Shown here: piece after piece, positions 49,871-57,339 of the stretch | Numbering within the stretch: the first letter of the stretch is position 1 | How the letters are laid out: each line of letters starts with the position of its first letter | Made by a program: the position numbers and the translations under genes | Source: Streptosporangium oxazolinicum | GTDB lineage: Bacteria > Actinomycetota > Actinomycetes > Streptosporangiales > Streptosporangiaceae | Assembly (NCBI RefSeq): GCF_039537505.1 | Contig: NZ_BAABAQ010000020.1 | Coordinates: forward strand, 62,001-126,000 | Length of the DNA stretch: 64,000 nt | Reading direction: 5' to 3' | The notes under the pieces: generated by a model | Seen by the model: only the letters and a program-made list of their open reading frames with translations | Databases searched by the model: none | What the model was told of the DNA's origin: nothing

Positions 49871-50184
49871 AGGGCGGCCAGGAGTTCGCGCTCTACATCA
49901 CCGTGGTGACCGTCGCGCTGAGCATCGCCCTGGCCCTGCTGTGCCAGGAGCGGCGCCGCGCCGCGGTGCTGCGCCGCGAGCTGGCGCGCACCCGGGCCCG
50001 GCTGGAGACGCTGACGGGCATCCTCGCGCCGATCCCCGAGCAGCTGCTCGCCGGGAAACGACCACGCCTGTCCCCCCAGGACCTGGCCACGATCGCCGTC
50101 CTGGTCGAGCACGACGGCCCCGAGGGCGAGCAGCTCCTGGCGCTGGAAGCGGCCTTCCATCCCAACCCCAATAGACAACATTAG
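49867..50184 (+). CDS. Small membrane-anchored protein
   Basis: GTG start. One N-terminal membrane helix (ALYITVVTVALSIALALLC) is followed by a coiled coil (RRELARTRARLETLTGILAPI). The 105-residue protein ends inside the spacer of the next promoter (50178-50194). Function unknown. Confidence 0.5.
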   Translation: MKGGQEFALYITVVTVALSIALALLCQERRRAAVLRRELARTRARLETLTGILAPIPEQLLAGKRPRLSPQDLATIAVLVEHDGPEGEQLLALEAAFHPNPNRQH

Positions 50185-50253
50185 AGAATAACGCTAAAGT
50201 CTGTGGTGTCGGCAAGGCGGTGAGCGGCACCGCCCCAACCACCACCGGAAGGA
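50172..50253 (+). promoter_or_regulatory. Conserved early-type promoter with leader hairpin, copy 2
   Basis: TAGACA (50172-50177), 17-bp spacer with ATTAGAGAATAACGC, and TAAAGT (50195-50200). The leader hairpin GGCGGTGAGCGGCACCGCC is at 50216-50234, then a GGAAGGA ribosome site. It drives the operon from 50265. Confidence 0.75.
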
Positions 50254-50264
50254 CCCCCACCTTG

Positions 50265-51059
50265 ATGAACACGACCTACCTCGTCCCCGAACTGGCCGCC
50301 GCCGGATTCCCCCAGGGCAGCAACAGCGACCCCGACCGCTGGTGGGCGCGCATCACCGTGGCCGACCTCGTCGAGGTGGACGTGGACCAGGAGACCGACC
50401 GCGCCACCGTCGCCCGCCTCATGAACAACCCCGCCCCCGACGACGAGATCACCCCCACCGAGTGGACCGCCGACTTCGACGAGACCGTCCCCGCCGGTCT
50501 CGTCGCCGGGTTCGCGCTCCTCGCCCGCCACTTCCCCGAGGGCACCGACGCCCAGGAGTTCCTGGCCACCCTCACCGCCGCGTTCGCCCCCGCCGACGCC
50601 GAGATCGTCACCCCCGAGGTGATCGCCGAGCAGATCGAGGACCTCACCGGCCAGCTCAACACCGCCCTGCGCCACGAGGACGGCATCGACGACCCCGCCG
50701 CCGTCCTGCGCCACCTCACCGCCTCCGCCCAGCGGGAGATCACCACCCTCCACCTCCTGGAGGACAACGCCGACAACACCGACGGCAAGCACGCCGTCGT
50801 AACCGCCTCTCACGTCTCGCACGCGGGCACCTGCATGTCGGCGTTCGCCGAGATCCTGGAGGCCGCCGCCGTCTCCGCCCAGGCCGCCCAGGACGAGACC
50901 GCCGCCCAGGCCACCACGTCCTCCCAGCGGCACGGCCTCGGCACCCCCCTGGGCGACCTCCTGCCCGACGGACGGCACGCCACCCGGCCCGCCAACGGCG
51001 TCTTCAAGGCCATCATCGCCGCCCCCGGCTCCGCCCGCACCGGCCAGCCCGCCGCCTGA
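50265..51059 (+). CDS. Uncharacterised early-operon protein
   Basis: ATG 50265 follows GGAAGGA with 11-nt spacing. The 264-residue protein is acidic and helical, beginning TTYLVPELAAAGFPQGSNSDPDRWWARITVADLVEV. No domain is recognised. Its promoter is one of six related copies. A terminator hairpin follows at 51069. Confidence 0.55.
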   Translation: MNTTYLVPELAAAGFPQGSNSDPDRWWARITVADLVEVDVDQETDRATVARLMNNPAPDDEITPTEWTADFDETVPAGLVAGFALLARHFPEGTDAQEFLATLTAAFAPADAEIVTPEVIAEQIEDLTGQLNTALRHEDGIDDPAAVLRHLTASAQREITTLHLLEDNADNTDGKHAVVTASHVSHAGTCMSAFAEILEAAAVSAQAAQDETAAQATTSSQRHGLGTPLGDLLPDGRHATRPANGVFKAIIAAPGSARTGQPAA

Positions 51060-51068
51060 CCCACCCTG

Positions 51069-51101
51069 GCGCCCGCCCGGCCCCACCAGCCGGGCGGGCG
51101 C
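51069..51101 (+). terminator. Hairpin after first early-operon gene
   Basis: GCGCCCGCCCGG (51069-51080) pairs with CCGGGCGGGCGC (51090-51101), followed by TTCTC. It may reduce, but not end, transcription into the Lsr2-like gene, which has no clear promoter of its own. Confidence 0.6.
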
Positions 51102-51133
51102 TTCTCAACCCCATCCCCCCGAGGACACAGAAC

Positions 51134-51817
51134 ATGTCGATCACCCACCTCAACGGCCAGAACCGGACCATGCCCGCCGACCAGGCCCGCGCCCTGTTCC
51201 TGCTCGCCGACGGCCACACCGTCCAGGTCGCCGCCACCGAGACCGGCCTGAAGGTCCTCACCGTCGTCCAGGCCGCCCGCCGCCAGGGCTGGACCGTCCA
51301 CCCCAGCACCGGCATGGCCTTCGACCCGGCCAGCGACAACAAACTGCCGGTCCTGTCCGACGACCTCGCCGCCATCGCCCGCGCCTGGACCCCGCCCAAG
51401 CCCGCGCCCGCACCGGCCGCCGAGGGCTCCGTGGACGAGCTCCTCGCCGACGCCGCCGCCTGCGACGACCGCCACGTCCAGACCGCGCTGAGCCGCGCCC
51501 GCGACGCGATCGACAGGCTCCGCGGAACCTACGCCGGAGTGGCCGAGCGCCGCGCCGAGGAGGAGAGGCAGGCCGCCGCCCGCGAATCCGCACTCGCCGA
51601 CGTCGCCGACCTCGAAGCGCAGCTCGCCGCCGCCCGCCAGCGCGTGAAGGACACCAAAGCCACCACGTCGAAGAGCCGCACCTCCTCCAACGTCCCCACC
51701 GACGCCGAGGTCCGCGCCTGGGCCCAGGAAAACGGCGTCGAATGCAGCCGCATCGGCCGCGTCAGCCGCACCGTCCGCGCCCAGTACGAGGCCGCACACC
51801 GGCCGGTCGCCGTATGA
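51134..51817 (+). CDS. Protein with Lsr2-like C-terminal DNA-binding domain
   Basis: The 227-residue protein has a helical N-terminus (ADQARALFLLADGHTVQVAATETG) and an Ala/Arg/Glu coiled middle. The C-terminal TDAEVRAWAQENGVECSRIGRVSRTVRAQYEAAH matches the IREWAKANG..V..RGRIP..V..AY pattern of Lsr2, an AT-rich DNA silencer of actinobacteria. A phage copy could protect its DNA from host silencing or silence host genes. It is coupled to a WhiB gene. Confidence 0.65.
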   Translation: MSITHLNGQNRTMPADQARALFLLADGHTVQVAATETGLKVLTVVQAARRQGWTVHPSTGMAFDPASDNKLPVLSDDLAAIARAWTPPKPAPAPAAEGSVDELLADAAACDDRHVQTALSRARDAIDRLRGTYAGVAERRAEEERQAAARESALADVADLEAQLAAARQRVKDTKATTSKSRTSSNVPTDAEVRAWAQENGVECSRIGRVSRTVRAQYEAAHRPVAV

Positions 51818-52065
51818 CCACCACCACCTGGACCCGCCGCGGCGCCTGCCGCACCGCCGACCCTGAGCTGTTCTTCCCCATCTCCCACACCGGCCCGCGC
51901 GGGCAGGCCGACACCGAGGAAGCCAAGAAGGTCTGCCGCGCCTGCACCGTCCTGCGCAACTGCCGCGCCGACGTCCTCGACAACCCGCCCGAGTACGGCG
52001 TGTTCGCCGCCACCACCCCCGACGAGCGCCGCACCCTCCGCGCCCGCCGCCTCAACCCCAACTAA
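51814..52065 (+). CDS. WhiB-family protein, divergent
   Basis: ATGA overlap. The 83-residue protein has C12, C41, C44, C50 and a VFAA turn in place of the common G-[VI]-W-G-G. Host WhiB proteins use that turn to contact sigma. It is the second WhiB in the window, next to the Lsr2-like gene, and may act as an antagonist. Confidence 0.7.
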   Translation: MTTTTWTRRGACRTADPELFFPISHTGPRGQADTEEAKKVCRACTVLRNCRADVLDNPPEYGVFAATTPDERRTLRARRLNPN

Positions 52066-52085
52066 CCCCCCCGAGGAAGACCCCC

Positions 52086-52985
52086 ATGACCGCGATCAAC
52101 GACCGCTACGTCCTCGTCCAGGGCGACACCCACATGTACTACCTGCCCGAGACGGGCACCAGCCGCCACGCGCGCAGCAAGCGCAAGGTCTACGCCCCCG
52201 GGGACATCCCCATGACCGAACTGAACAAGCCCGGCTGGTGGGCCAGCACCGGCCCCGCCCCCGAGATCACCATCCACATCCCGCAGTGGGACCGCACCAC
52301 CAGCTACACGCTGCGCGACCCGGCCACCGCGTCGGAGAAGTTCCCCCCCACCCTCACCCCCGAGGAGTTCGAGACCGCGGCCGCCGGAAGCCTCGACACC
52401 GAGACCATCCACTACAACCTGTACAAGCCCGTCACCGAGCCCGTCGCCGACGTCATCACCACCATCTCCACCACCGGCTGGCCCGTCCTGACAGACGCCG
52501 TCCCCGACGTCTTCGGAGAGCGCCCCTGGCACGCCTCCCTGCCCTCCGTCCTCACCCAGCGGCCCGAATACCTGCACCTGTTCCCCGGCTACCTCGACGG
52601 CCTCCGCGACCACCTCAAGAACGTCATCAAGGCCCTGCCCGGAGTCCAGTACTGCTACGTCAAGGACAACCACCTCGACGTCACCATCCAGGTGCCGCTC
52701 GACCTGCCCCGCACCCAGTGGGTCACCCCGCCCAACCAGTACGGGCCCTCCCGCCGCAAGCCCAAGCCCGTCGAGCGGCCGGTGCTCGTCACCCGCCACC
52801 TGCGCCTGCCCGTCCCCGACCGCGTCCCCGGCCCCAACCAGGAAGCCGCGATCCACGCCTGGGACCGGGCCGTCGCCCACTGGGTCGCCGTCGTCACCGA
52901 CGCCAAGGCCGCTGCATGCCACCACTGCGACGGCACCGGCCACGTCCCCCTCGGCTCCACCGAGTACACCCCCACCAAGCCCTGA
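52086..52985 (+). CDS. Uncharacterised 299-residue protein
   Basis: The start follows GAGGAAGACCCCC. The protein has beta-rich segments (RYVLVQGDTHMYYLPETGTSRHARSKRKVYAPGD, VQYCYVKDNHLDVTIQVPLDLP) and a C-terminal CHHCDGTG zinc knuckle. Many Tyr and His residues suggest binding, but no catalytic motif is visible. Confidence 0.5.
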   Translation: MTAINDRYVLVQGDTHMYYLPETGTSRHARSKRKVYAPGDIPMTELNKPGWWASTGPAPEITIHIPQWDRTTSYTLRDPATASEKFPPTLTPEEFETAAAGSLDTETIHYNLYKPVTEPVADVITTISTTGWPVLTDAVPDVFGERPWHASLPSVLTQRPEYLHLFPGYLDGLRDHLKNVIKALPGVQYCYVKDNHLDVTIQVPLDLPRTQWVTPPNQYGPSRRKPKPVERPVLVTRHLRLPVPDRVPGPNQEAAIHAWDRAVAHWVAVVTDAKAAACHHCDGTGHVPLGSTEYTPTKP

Positions 52986-53049
52986 CCCTCACCCGCCCCC
53001 GGGGCGGCGCCACCAGCGCCGCCCCTCTCCCCACCAGAGAGGAGACACC

Positions 53050-53271
53050 GTGGCTTCGTTCGCCGATGCCCGCACCGCTCGTATCCGCCACGTCCCCGGC
53101 CTCAACGGAGGCTGCGAAGTCTGCCTCAACACCATCGAGCCCGGCCAGAAATACGTCCGCTTCTCCGCCACCCCGCACAGCGACGAGTGGGACGGCGACA
53201 CCTGGGCTCACATCAAGGCCCACGCCCCGGCCGGACGCTGCATCCAGAAGGAGGGGACGAGCCGTGGCTGA
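53050..53271 (+). CDS. Small zinc-motif protein
   Basis: GTG start. The 73-residue protein has GGCEVCLNTIEPGQKYVRFSATPH..WAHIKAHAPAGRC, a C-x2-C...H...C pattern similar to the repeats in the 822-residue protein at 20051-22519. Function unknown. Confidence 0.55.
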   Translation: MASFADARTARIRHVPGLNGGCEVCLNTIEPGQKYVRFSATPHSDEWDGDTWAHIKAHAPAGRCIQKEGTSRG

Positions 53272-53611
53272 GCCCCCCTACTCTCATCTCCTCGGGCTCC
53301 CCGAGGAGTGGGTTCTGGACGCCACCGAAGCCTGGCACGAGGCCCCGCGCAACCACTTGGGTCACATCGCGCTCGACGAGCTGATGGCCTTCATCCTCGC
53401 GCGAGTCGCCCCGACCATCCAGGCCGACGCCGCCGCCCGCCAGCGCGCCGACAGCGCCGCCCAGGTCCGGCAGATCTTCGAGGACGGCCCCCACGGGCTC
53501 GCTAACTTCCGGGCCTTCATCAAGCGCCACGACCGCCTCATCACAGGCGACAGCGTCGTTGCCGTGGGCCTGGCGCTCGCCGACGAGCTCGAAACCCCCG
53601 CCAAACCCTGA
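53264..53611 (+). CDS. Uncharacterised 115-residue protein
   Basis: GTG 53264 overlaps the end of the preceding gene. It has helical segments (PEEWVLDATEAWHEAPRNHLGHIALDELMAFILARVAPTIQADAAARQ) and no known motif. It belongs to the operon from 50265. Confidence 0.45.
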   Translation: MAEPPYSHLLGLPEEWVLDATEAWHEAPRNHLGHIALDELMAFILARVAPTIQADAAARQRADSAAQVRQIFEDGPHGLANFRAFIKRHDRLITGDSVVAVGLALADELETPAKP

Positions 53612-53647
53612 CCCCCACCCGACCCGCCCCCCTCGGAAGGCCACGCC

Positions 53648-54058
53648 GTGCCCATCGACAAAGCCCCTTACGACGCCCGCGGAAACCTCCAGCACTACCC
53701 CGGGCCGTCCTACAGCGCGCAACTCGGATCGGTGCCGACCGACTGGCGGCCCAACACCCCGTTCACCGCCACCCTCACCTTCCGCGGCTCCCAGCGAGGC
53801 CGCTCCGCCGCCTACTTCCTGTGGGAGGACGCCAACGGCCGCACCTACCCCATGTTCCTCGCCGACCTCGGCGACCTGATCCTCTCCACCACCCTCGACA
53901 AGGGCGTCATCACCGGCGAATGGATCGTCGGGAAGCGCGGCAAGAACTACGGCCTCAAACACCACAAGCCCGCCCCACCGTCCAAGCCCCGCCAGCGCAA
54001 GACCCGCTCCGCCGGCGGACCCGCCGAGCCCGCCCCGACCGGAAGCGAGGAGCCGTGA
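53648..54058 (+). CDS. Uncharacterised beta-rich protein
   Basis: GTG 53648 follows GGAAGG. The 136-residue protein has strands (FTATLTFRGSQRGRSAAYFLWEDANGRTYPMFLADLGDLI) and a basic Pro-rich tail. It is coupled by GTGA to the next zinc protein. Function unknown. Confidence 0.45.
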   Translation: MPIDKAPYDARGNLQHYPGPSYSAQLGSVPTDWRPNTPFTATLTFRGSQRGRSAAYFLWEDANGRTYPMFLADLGDLILSTTLDKGVITGEWIVGKRGKNYGLKHHKPAPPSKPRQRKTRSAGGPAEPAPTGSEEP

Positions 54059-54564
54059 CTCCCGGCCAGGCCACCCTCTGGGACCTCCCCCAGCCCCCCA
54101 CCCGGCCCCTTCCCCGCCCCGACGAGCGCCTCCCGCACGCCAAGCCCGCCCCCCGCCGAAACCACGTCCTCAACATCCCCCGCGCCCGCCTCACCGAAGA
54201 AGCCAAGGCCCAGGACTGCGAACCCACCTGCATGGTCTGCGGCAAACCCGAAGGCCGCGGCCTGTGCTCGCCGCGGTGCCGCGTCCTGTGCGCCAACAGC
54301 GCCCAGCCCGGCCGCACCGAGGTCTGCATCATCACCACCCGCGTCACCGCCCGCCTCGCCGTCGGCGTCCACGGCGCCGAACCCGGCCGGAAACTCGCCG
54401 TCGTGGACGAATGCCCGCACTGCGAACGCGTCCACTGGCACACCCCCCAGTACGGCACCCACTACCGAGTACCGCCCTGCCGCCAGCCCTACCTCCTCAC
54501 CCTGCCCCGCCCCCGCATCGGCCCCGGAGGCGTACTCCTCACCCCCGGAACGGACACCCGATGA
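54055..54564 (+). CDS. Zinc-finger-like protein before Thg1-like gene
   Basis: The 169-residue protein has a proline/arginine-rich start, then CMVCGKPEGRGLCSPRCRVLC and CPHCERVHWH, which look like zinc motifs. ATGA couples it to the Thg1-like gene. A role in RNA binding is a guess from the neighbour. Confidence 0.5.
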   Translation: MTPGQATLWDLPQPPTRPLPRPDERLPHAKPAPRRNHVLNIPRARLTEEAKAQDCEPTCMVCGKPEGRGLCSPRCRVLCANSAQPGRTEVCIITTRVTARLAVGVHGAEPGRKLAVVDECPHCERVHWHTPQYGTHYRVPPCRQPYLLTLPRPRIGPGGVLLTPGTDTR

Positions 54565-55325
54565 CCACCGACAGCCTCGGCGACCGGATGAAGCGCTACG
54601 AAGCCACCACCCGGGCCGTCCTCCCGCCCCGCACGTACACGATCCTCAGGGTGGACGGACGCGCGTTCCACACCTTCCTGCGCCACGCCGAACGCCCGTT
54701 CGACGACCGCGTCATGGACTGCATGGACGAGGTCGGCAAAGCCCTTTGCGCCGAGATCTCCGGCAGCGTCCTCGCCTACACCCAGTCCGACGAGTGCTCT
54801 GTCCTGATCACCGACTTCACCAGCCACGGCACACAGCCGTGGTTCGGCGGCGTCGTCCAGAAGATGACCAGCATCGCCGCGTCCCTCGCCACGGTTGCGT
54901 TCAACGAGGCGTACGCCACCCCGTACGGCGGGCGGCGGGCCCTGTTCGACGCTCGCGTGTTCACCCTCTCCAGCCCCGTCGAGGTCGCCAACTACTTCCT
55001 GTGGCGGCAACGCGACTGCGTCCGCAACAGCATCACCATGGCCGCCCAGGCGGTTTTCTCCCACCGCGACCTGCACCGCAAGTCCACCGACGACATGCAG
55101 AACATGCTGTGGGCCGAGGGCATCAACTGGAACAACTACCCCGACGGTGCGAAACGCGGACGGGTCTGCACCCGCCGCGCCGCCGAGCAGGCCACCATCA
55201 GTTCCATCCGCTCCTGGTGGGAGACGCAGGCCGCCCCGCACTTCACCGCCGAGCCGGACAGTTGGCTGGCCTCGACCATCCCCACCCTGCCGACCCTCAC
55301 CCCCGGGGACCACCCGCAAAAGTGA
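54561..55325 (+). CDS. Thg1-like tRNA 5'-end nucleotidyltransferase
   Basis: The 254-residue protein has the Thg1 pattern: LRVDGRAFHTFLRHAERPFDDRVM, then a metal site around SDECSVLI (D77, E78), matching the known acids D29, D76 and E77 of the family. It adds nucleotides 3'-to-5' at RNA ends. Phage Thg1-like proteins can repair tRNA 5' ends. It probably works with the RNA-repair operon at 2868-6183 though encoded far away. Confidence 0.8.
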   Translation: MTTDSLGDRMKRYEATTRAVLPPRTYTILRVDGRAFHTFLRHAERPFDDRVMDCMDEVGKALCAEISGSVLAYTQSDECSVLITDFTSHGTQPWFGGVVQKMTSIAASLATVAFNEAYATPYGGRRALFDARVFTLSSPVEVANYFLWRQRDCVRNSITMAAQAVFSHRDLHRKSTDDMQNMLWAEGINWNNYPDGAKRGRVCTRRAAEQATISSIRSWWETQAAPHFTAEPDSWLASTIPTLPTLTPGDHPQK

Positions 55326-55368
55326 GGAGCCAACCTCCCGCAAAACTGACGACCCAGAAAGATCACCA

Positions 55369-55761
55369 ATGACCACGCCTACCAACGCGACCGACACCTT
55401 CGACCTCCCCGAGGAGCTCGCGGAAGCGCCCGTGCAGTTCTGGACCTGTTTGAACCGCGACCACAAGACCGTCACCTGGCAAGGCGACATCGCATCCTGC
55501 GGCGAGTGCGGGCTCACCTCCGACATGACGCGCAGACGCGACAAGCTGGTCGCCGAACGGGTGCGCGCCGACGAGCGCACCCACATCGCCGCCATGGTCC
55601 GCCACTACTTCGCCGCGTCGGACGACCCGCTGTGCGAGGACGTACGGATCTTGTGCGGGCGCATCGAACGGGGAGAGCACTCGGCCGCCCCCGCCCCCGG
55701 AGAGCAGGAAACCATGGCGCCCGAGCAGGCCGCCATCGCCCGGGACCTTCCGCAAAAATGA
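55369..55761 (+). CDS. Small zinc-type protein after Thg1-like gene
   Basis: The 130-residue protein has CLNRDHKTVTWQGDIASCGECG as a zinc ribbon and an acidic end. The end of the Thg1-like gene and the end of this gene share a CCGCAAAAnTGAGGAGCC sequence in which stop and ribosome site overlap. Function unknown. Confidence 0.5.
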   Translation: MTTPTNATDTFDLPEELAEAPVQFWTCLNRDHKTVTWQGDIASCGECGLTSDMTRRRDKLVAERVRADERTHIAAMVRHYFAASDDPLCEDVRILCGRIERGEHSAAPAPGEQETMAPEQAAIARDLPQK

Positions 55762-55772
55762 GGAGCCGAACC

Positions 55773-55895
55773 GTGGACACCTACGAGCACCAGCGCACAT
55801 GGAAGGTGAGGGAAAACGTGTACCTCACCGTGGGATGGAACGTCCCCCGGCCGCTGCGCCGCCTGGTCGCTCTCTTCGAACAGCGCAAGAGGTAA
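55773..55895 (+). CDS. 40-residue basic peptide
   Basis: GTG 55773 follows TGAGGAGCC. The peptide is basic and aromatic (RTWKVRENVYLTVGWNVPRPLRRLVALFEQRKR). It is the last gene of the early operon. Translation is inferred from the good ribosome site; function unknown. Confidence 0.45.
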   Translation: MDTYEHQRTWKVRENVYLTVGWNVPRPLRRLVALFEQRKR

Positions 55896-55915
55896 CCACC
55901 TCGGGCGCCTGCTCG

Positions 55916-55983
55916 AACTCCCAGCCAACTCCCAACATCTCCCAGGGCTGGGAGGAACTCCCAACTGCTGCCAGCAACTCCCA
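55916..55983. repeat. Helically phased AACTCCCA repeats
   Basis: AACTCCCA starts at 55916, 55927, 55956 and 55976, with ATCTCCCA at 55937. Spacings of 11, 10, 19 and 20 bp place all copies on one DNA face. GCTGCCA...TGGCAGC also forms an inverted repeat around the last copy. It is a candidate binding array for a regulator or origin protein. Nothing coding is seen in this gap (55896-56108). Confidence 0.65.
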
Positions 55984-56011
55984 AAATGGCAGCAACGCCC
56001 TCACCCTGACC

Positions 56012-56049
56012 GTGAAGCCCCGCGCCCCCCACCGAGCGCGGGGCTTCAC
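56012..56049 (+). terminator. Intrinsic terminator before terminase-type operon
   Basis: GTGAAGCCCCGCGC (56012-56025) pairs with GCGCGGGGCTTCAC (56036-56049). It ends the early operon. Confidence 0.75.
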
Positions 56050-56064
56050 GCGTACCTGCACAAA

Positions 56065-56083
56065 CGAACCCAGACACTAACCC
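56065..56083 (+). promoter_or_regulatory. Repeated 19-bp intergenic motif, copy 13
   Basis: CGAACCCAGACACTAACCC lies 25 bp before ATG 56109. It keeps the GACACTAACCC end. Confidence 0.55.
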
Positions 56084-56108
56084 ATCCCCGCCGCGATGCT
56101 CCCGCGTC

Positions 56109-56501
56109 ATGACCACGATCCCCACCGCGGCCCCCATCCCCCGCGACCTCGGCACCCCGATCTACGACCGCCTCGAAGCCGAATACAGCCGGCGCCGCCA
56201 CCCCGCCGCCCGCCCGCCGGCCGCCCCGGCGACCGCGCATTTCGAGATCACCCCTGACGGCCACGCGACCCAGCTCGCCCCCCTGGTGTCCGGTCTGGTC
56301 GCCCAGCTGGCCGTCGCCGACGACGAGCAGACCCGGGCCTTTCGCGAACCCCGCGAGCTGACCCCAGCCGACCTCGCTGACGCCTTCGGCGTCCCCCTCT
56401 CCGTCCTCGGCCTCACCCCCGAGGAACCGGCCACCGCCGAGTTCCCTGCCCTCACCCCCAACCCCTGGTTCACCCGCGACACAGACAAGGCCACCACATG
56501 A
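56109..56501 (+). CDS. Uncharacterised protein before small terminase
   Basis: The 130-residue protein has an N-terminal RDLGTPIYDRLEAEYSRRR helix, a P/A-rich linker and PADLADAFGVPLSVLGLTPEE. No known domain. ATGA couples it to the next membrane protein. Confidence 0.45.
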   Translation: MTTIPTAAPIPRDLGTPIYDRLEAEYSRRRHPAARPPAAPATAHFEITPDGHATQLAPLVSGLVAQLAVADDEQTRAFREPRELTPADLADAFGVPLSVLGLTPEEPATAEFPALTPNPWFTRDTDKATT

Positions 56502-56779
56502 GCACCAGCACCGACACCAGCAACCGCGAAGCCCTCGCCTTCCTCTCCGGATGCGGCGCCTTCCTCCTCCACATCTTCGGCAGCGCCCTCCTCATCGGGG
56601 GCCTGGCCGTCGCCGTCCTCGCAGACGGAGTCCTCGCCGGCATCCTGTGGACCCTCATCACCCTCCTGGTCATCGCAGGCGGCCTCACCGCGGCCAACCG
56701 CACGTACAAGAAACTCCGCCGCGACCGCACCCCCGAACCAGTCATCCGGCCCACCGTCACCAAGACGGACCTCAACTAG
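56498..56779 (+). CDS. Small membrane protein
   Basis: The 93-residue protein has two membrane helices (EALAFLSGCGAFLLHIFGSALLIGGLAVAVLADGVLAGIL and LITLLVIAGGLTA) and a basic C-terminus. Function unknown. Confidence 0.5.
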   Translation: MSTSTDTSNREALAFLSGCGAFLLHIFGSALLIGGLAVAVLADGVLAGILWTLITLLVIAGGLTAANRTYKKLRRDRTPEPVIRPTVTKTDLN

Positions 56780-56793
56780 CTGTGGAGCGCCCC

Positions 56794-57339
56794 ATGAGCG
56801 ACGAAGAGCCCAAGGTAGGCAGACCCATCAAGCTCACCCCCGAGCTCCAGGAAGACCTGTTCCTCGCCCTCAAGGGCGGCCACAGCATCGCCTCGGCCGC
56901 CGAGCTCGTCGGCATCGCCGAGTCCACCGTCCACCACTGGCGTAACCTCGGCCTGGCCGACAACGCCCCGGACCTGTACGCGGACTTCGCCGCCGGGGTT
57001 ATCCGGGCCCGAGCGAAGGCCCGCGACATCCTGGTCGCCGCGGCGTTCGCCGACGCGGTCGGCGGCGTCGAGATCAAGCGCACGATCCGCCCCGACGGGT
57101 CGGAGGAAGTGCAGACCACGCCGCCGAACGGCCGCGTCGCCCTGGAGCTGCTGTCACGGATGCACCCGGTGGACTGGGTGCAGCGCAAGGCCATCGAGGT
57201 GTCCAACCCCAAGGGCGAAAGCTTCCAGGTCTCGCACAATGTGGACCTGAGCGGCCTGGCCGAGCGGGTCGTCGAGGCCGCCCGCGCGGCCGAAGCGGAA
57301 CTCGAAGCCGAGCACGCCGCCGGAGGTGACTCCCTGTGA
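56794..57339 (+). CDS. Putative small terminase subunit (HTH)
   Basis: The 181-residue protein has VGRPIKLTPELQEDLFLALKGGHSIASAAELVGIAESTVHHWRNLG, the HTH style of phage small terminases. A helical middle (DLYADFAAGVIRARAKARDILVAAAFADAVGG) and an Ala/Glu-rich end follow. Small terminases recognise the pac or cos site. The large subunit is not in this window. Confidence 0.6.
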   Translation: MSDEEPKVGRPIKLTPELQEDLFLALKGGHSIASAAELVGIAESTVHHWRNLGLADNAPDLYADFAAGVIRARAKARDILVAAAFADAVGGVEIKRTIRPDGSEEVQTTPPNGRVALELLSRMHPVDWVQRKAIEVSNPKGESFQVSHNVDLSGLAERVVEAARAAEAELEAEHAAGGDSL

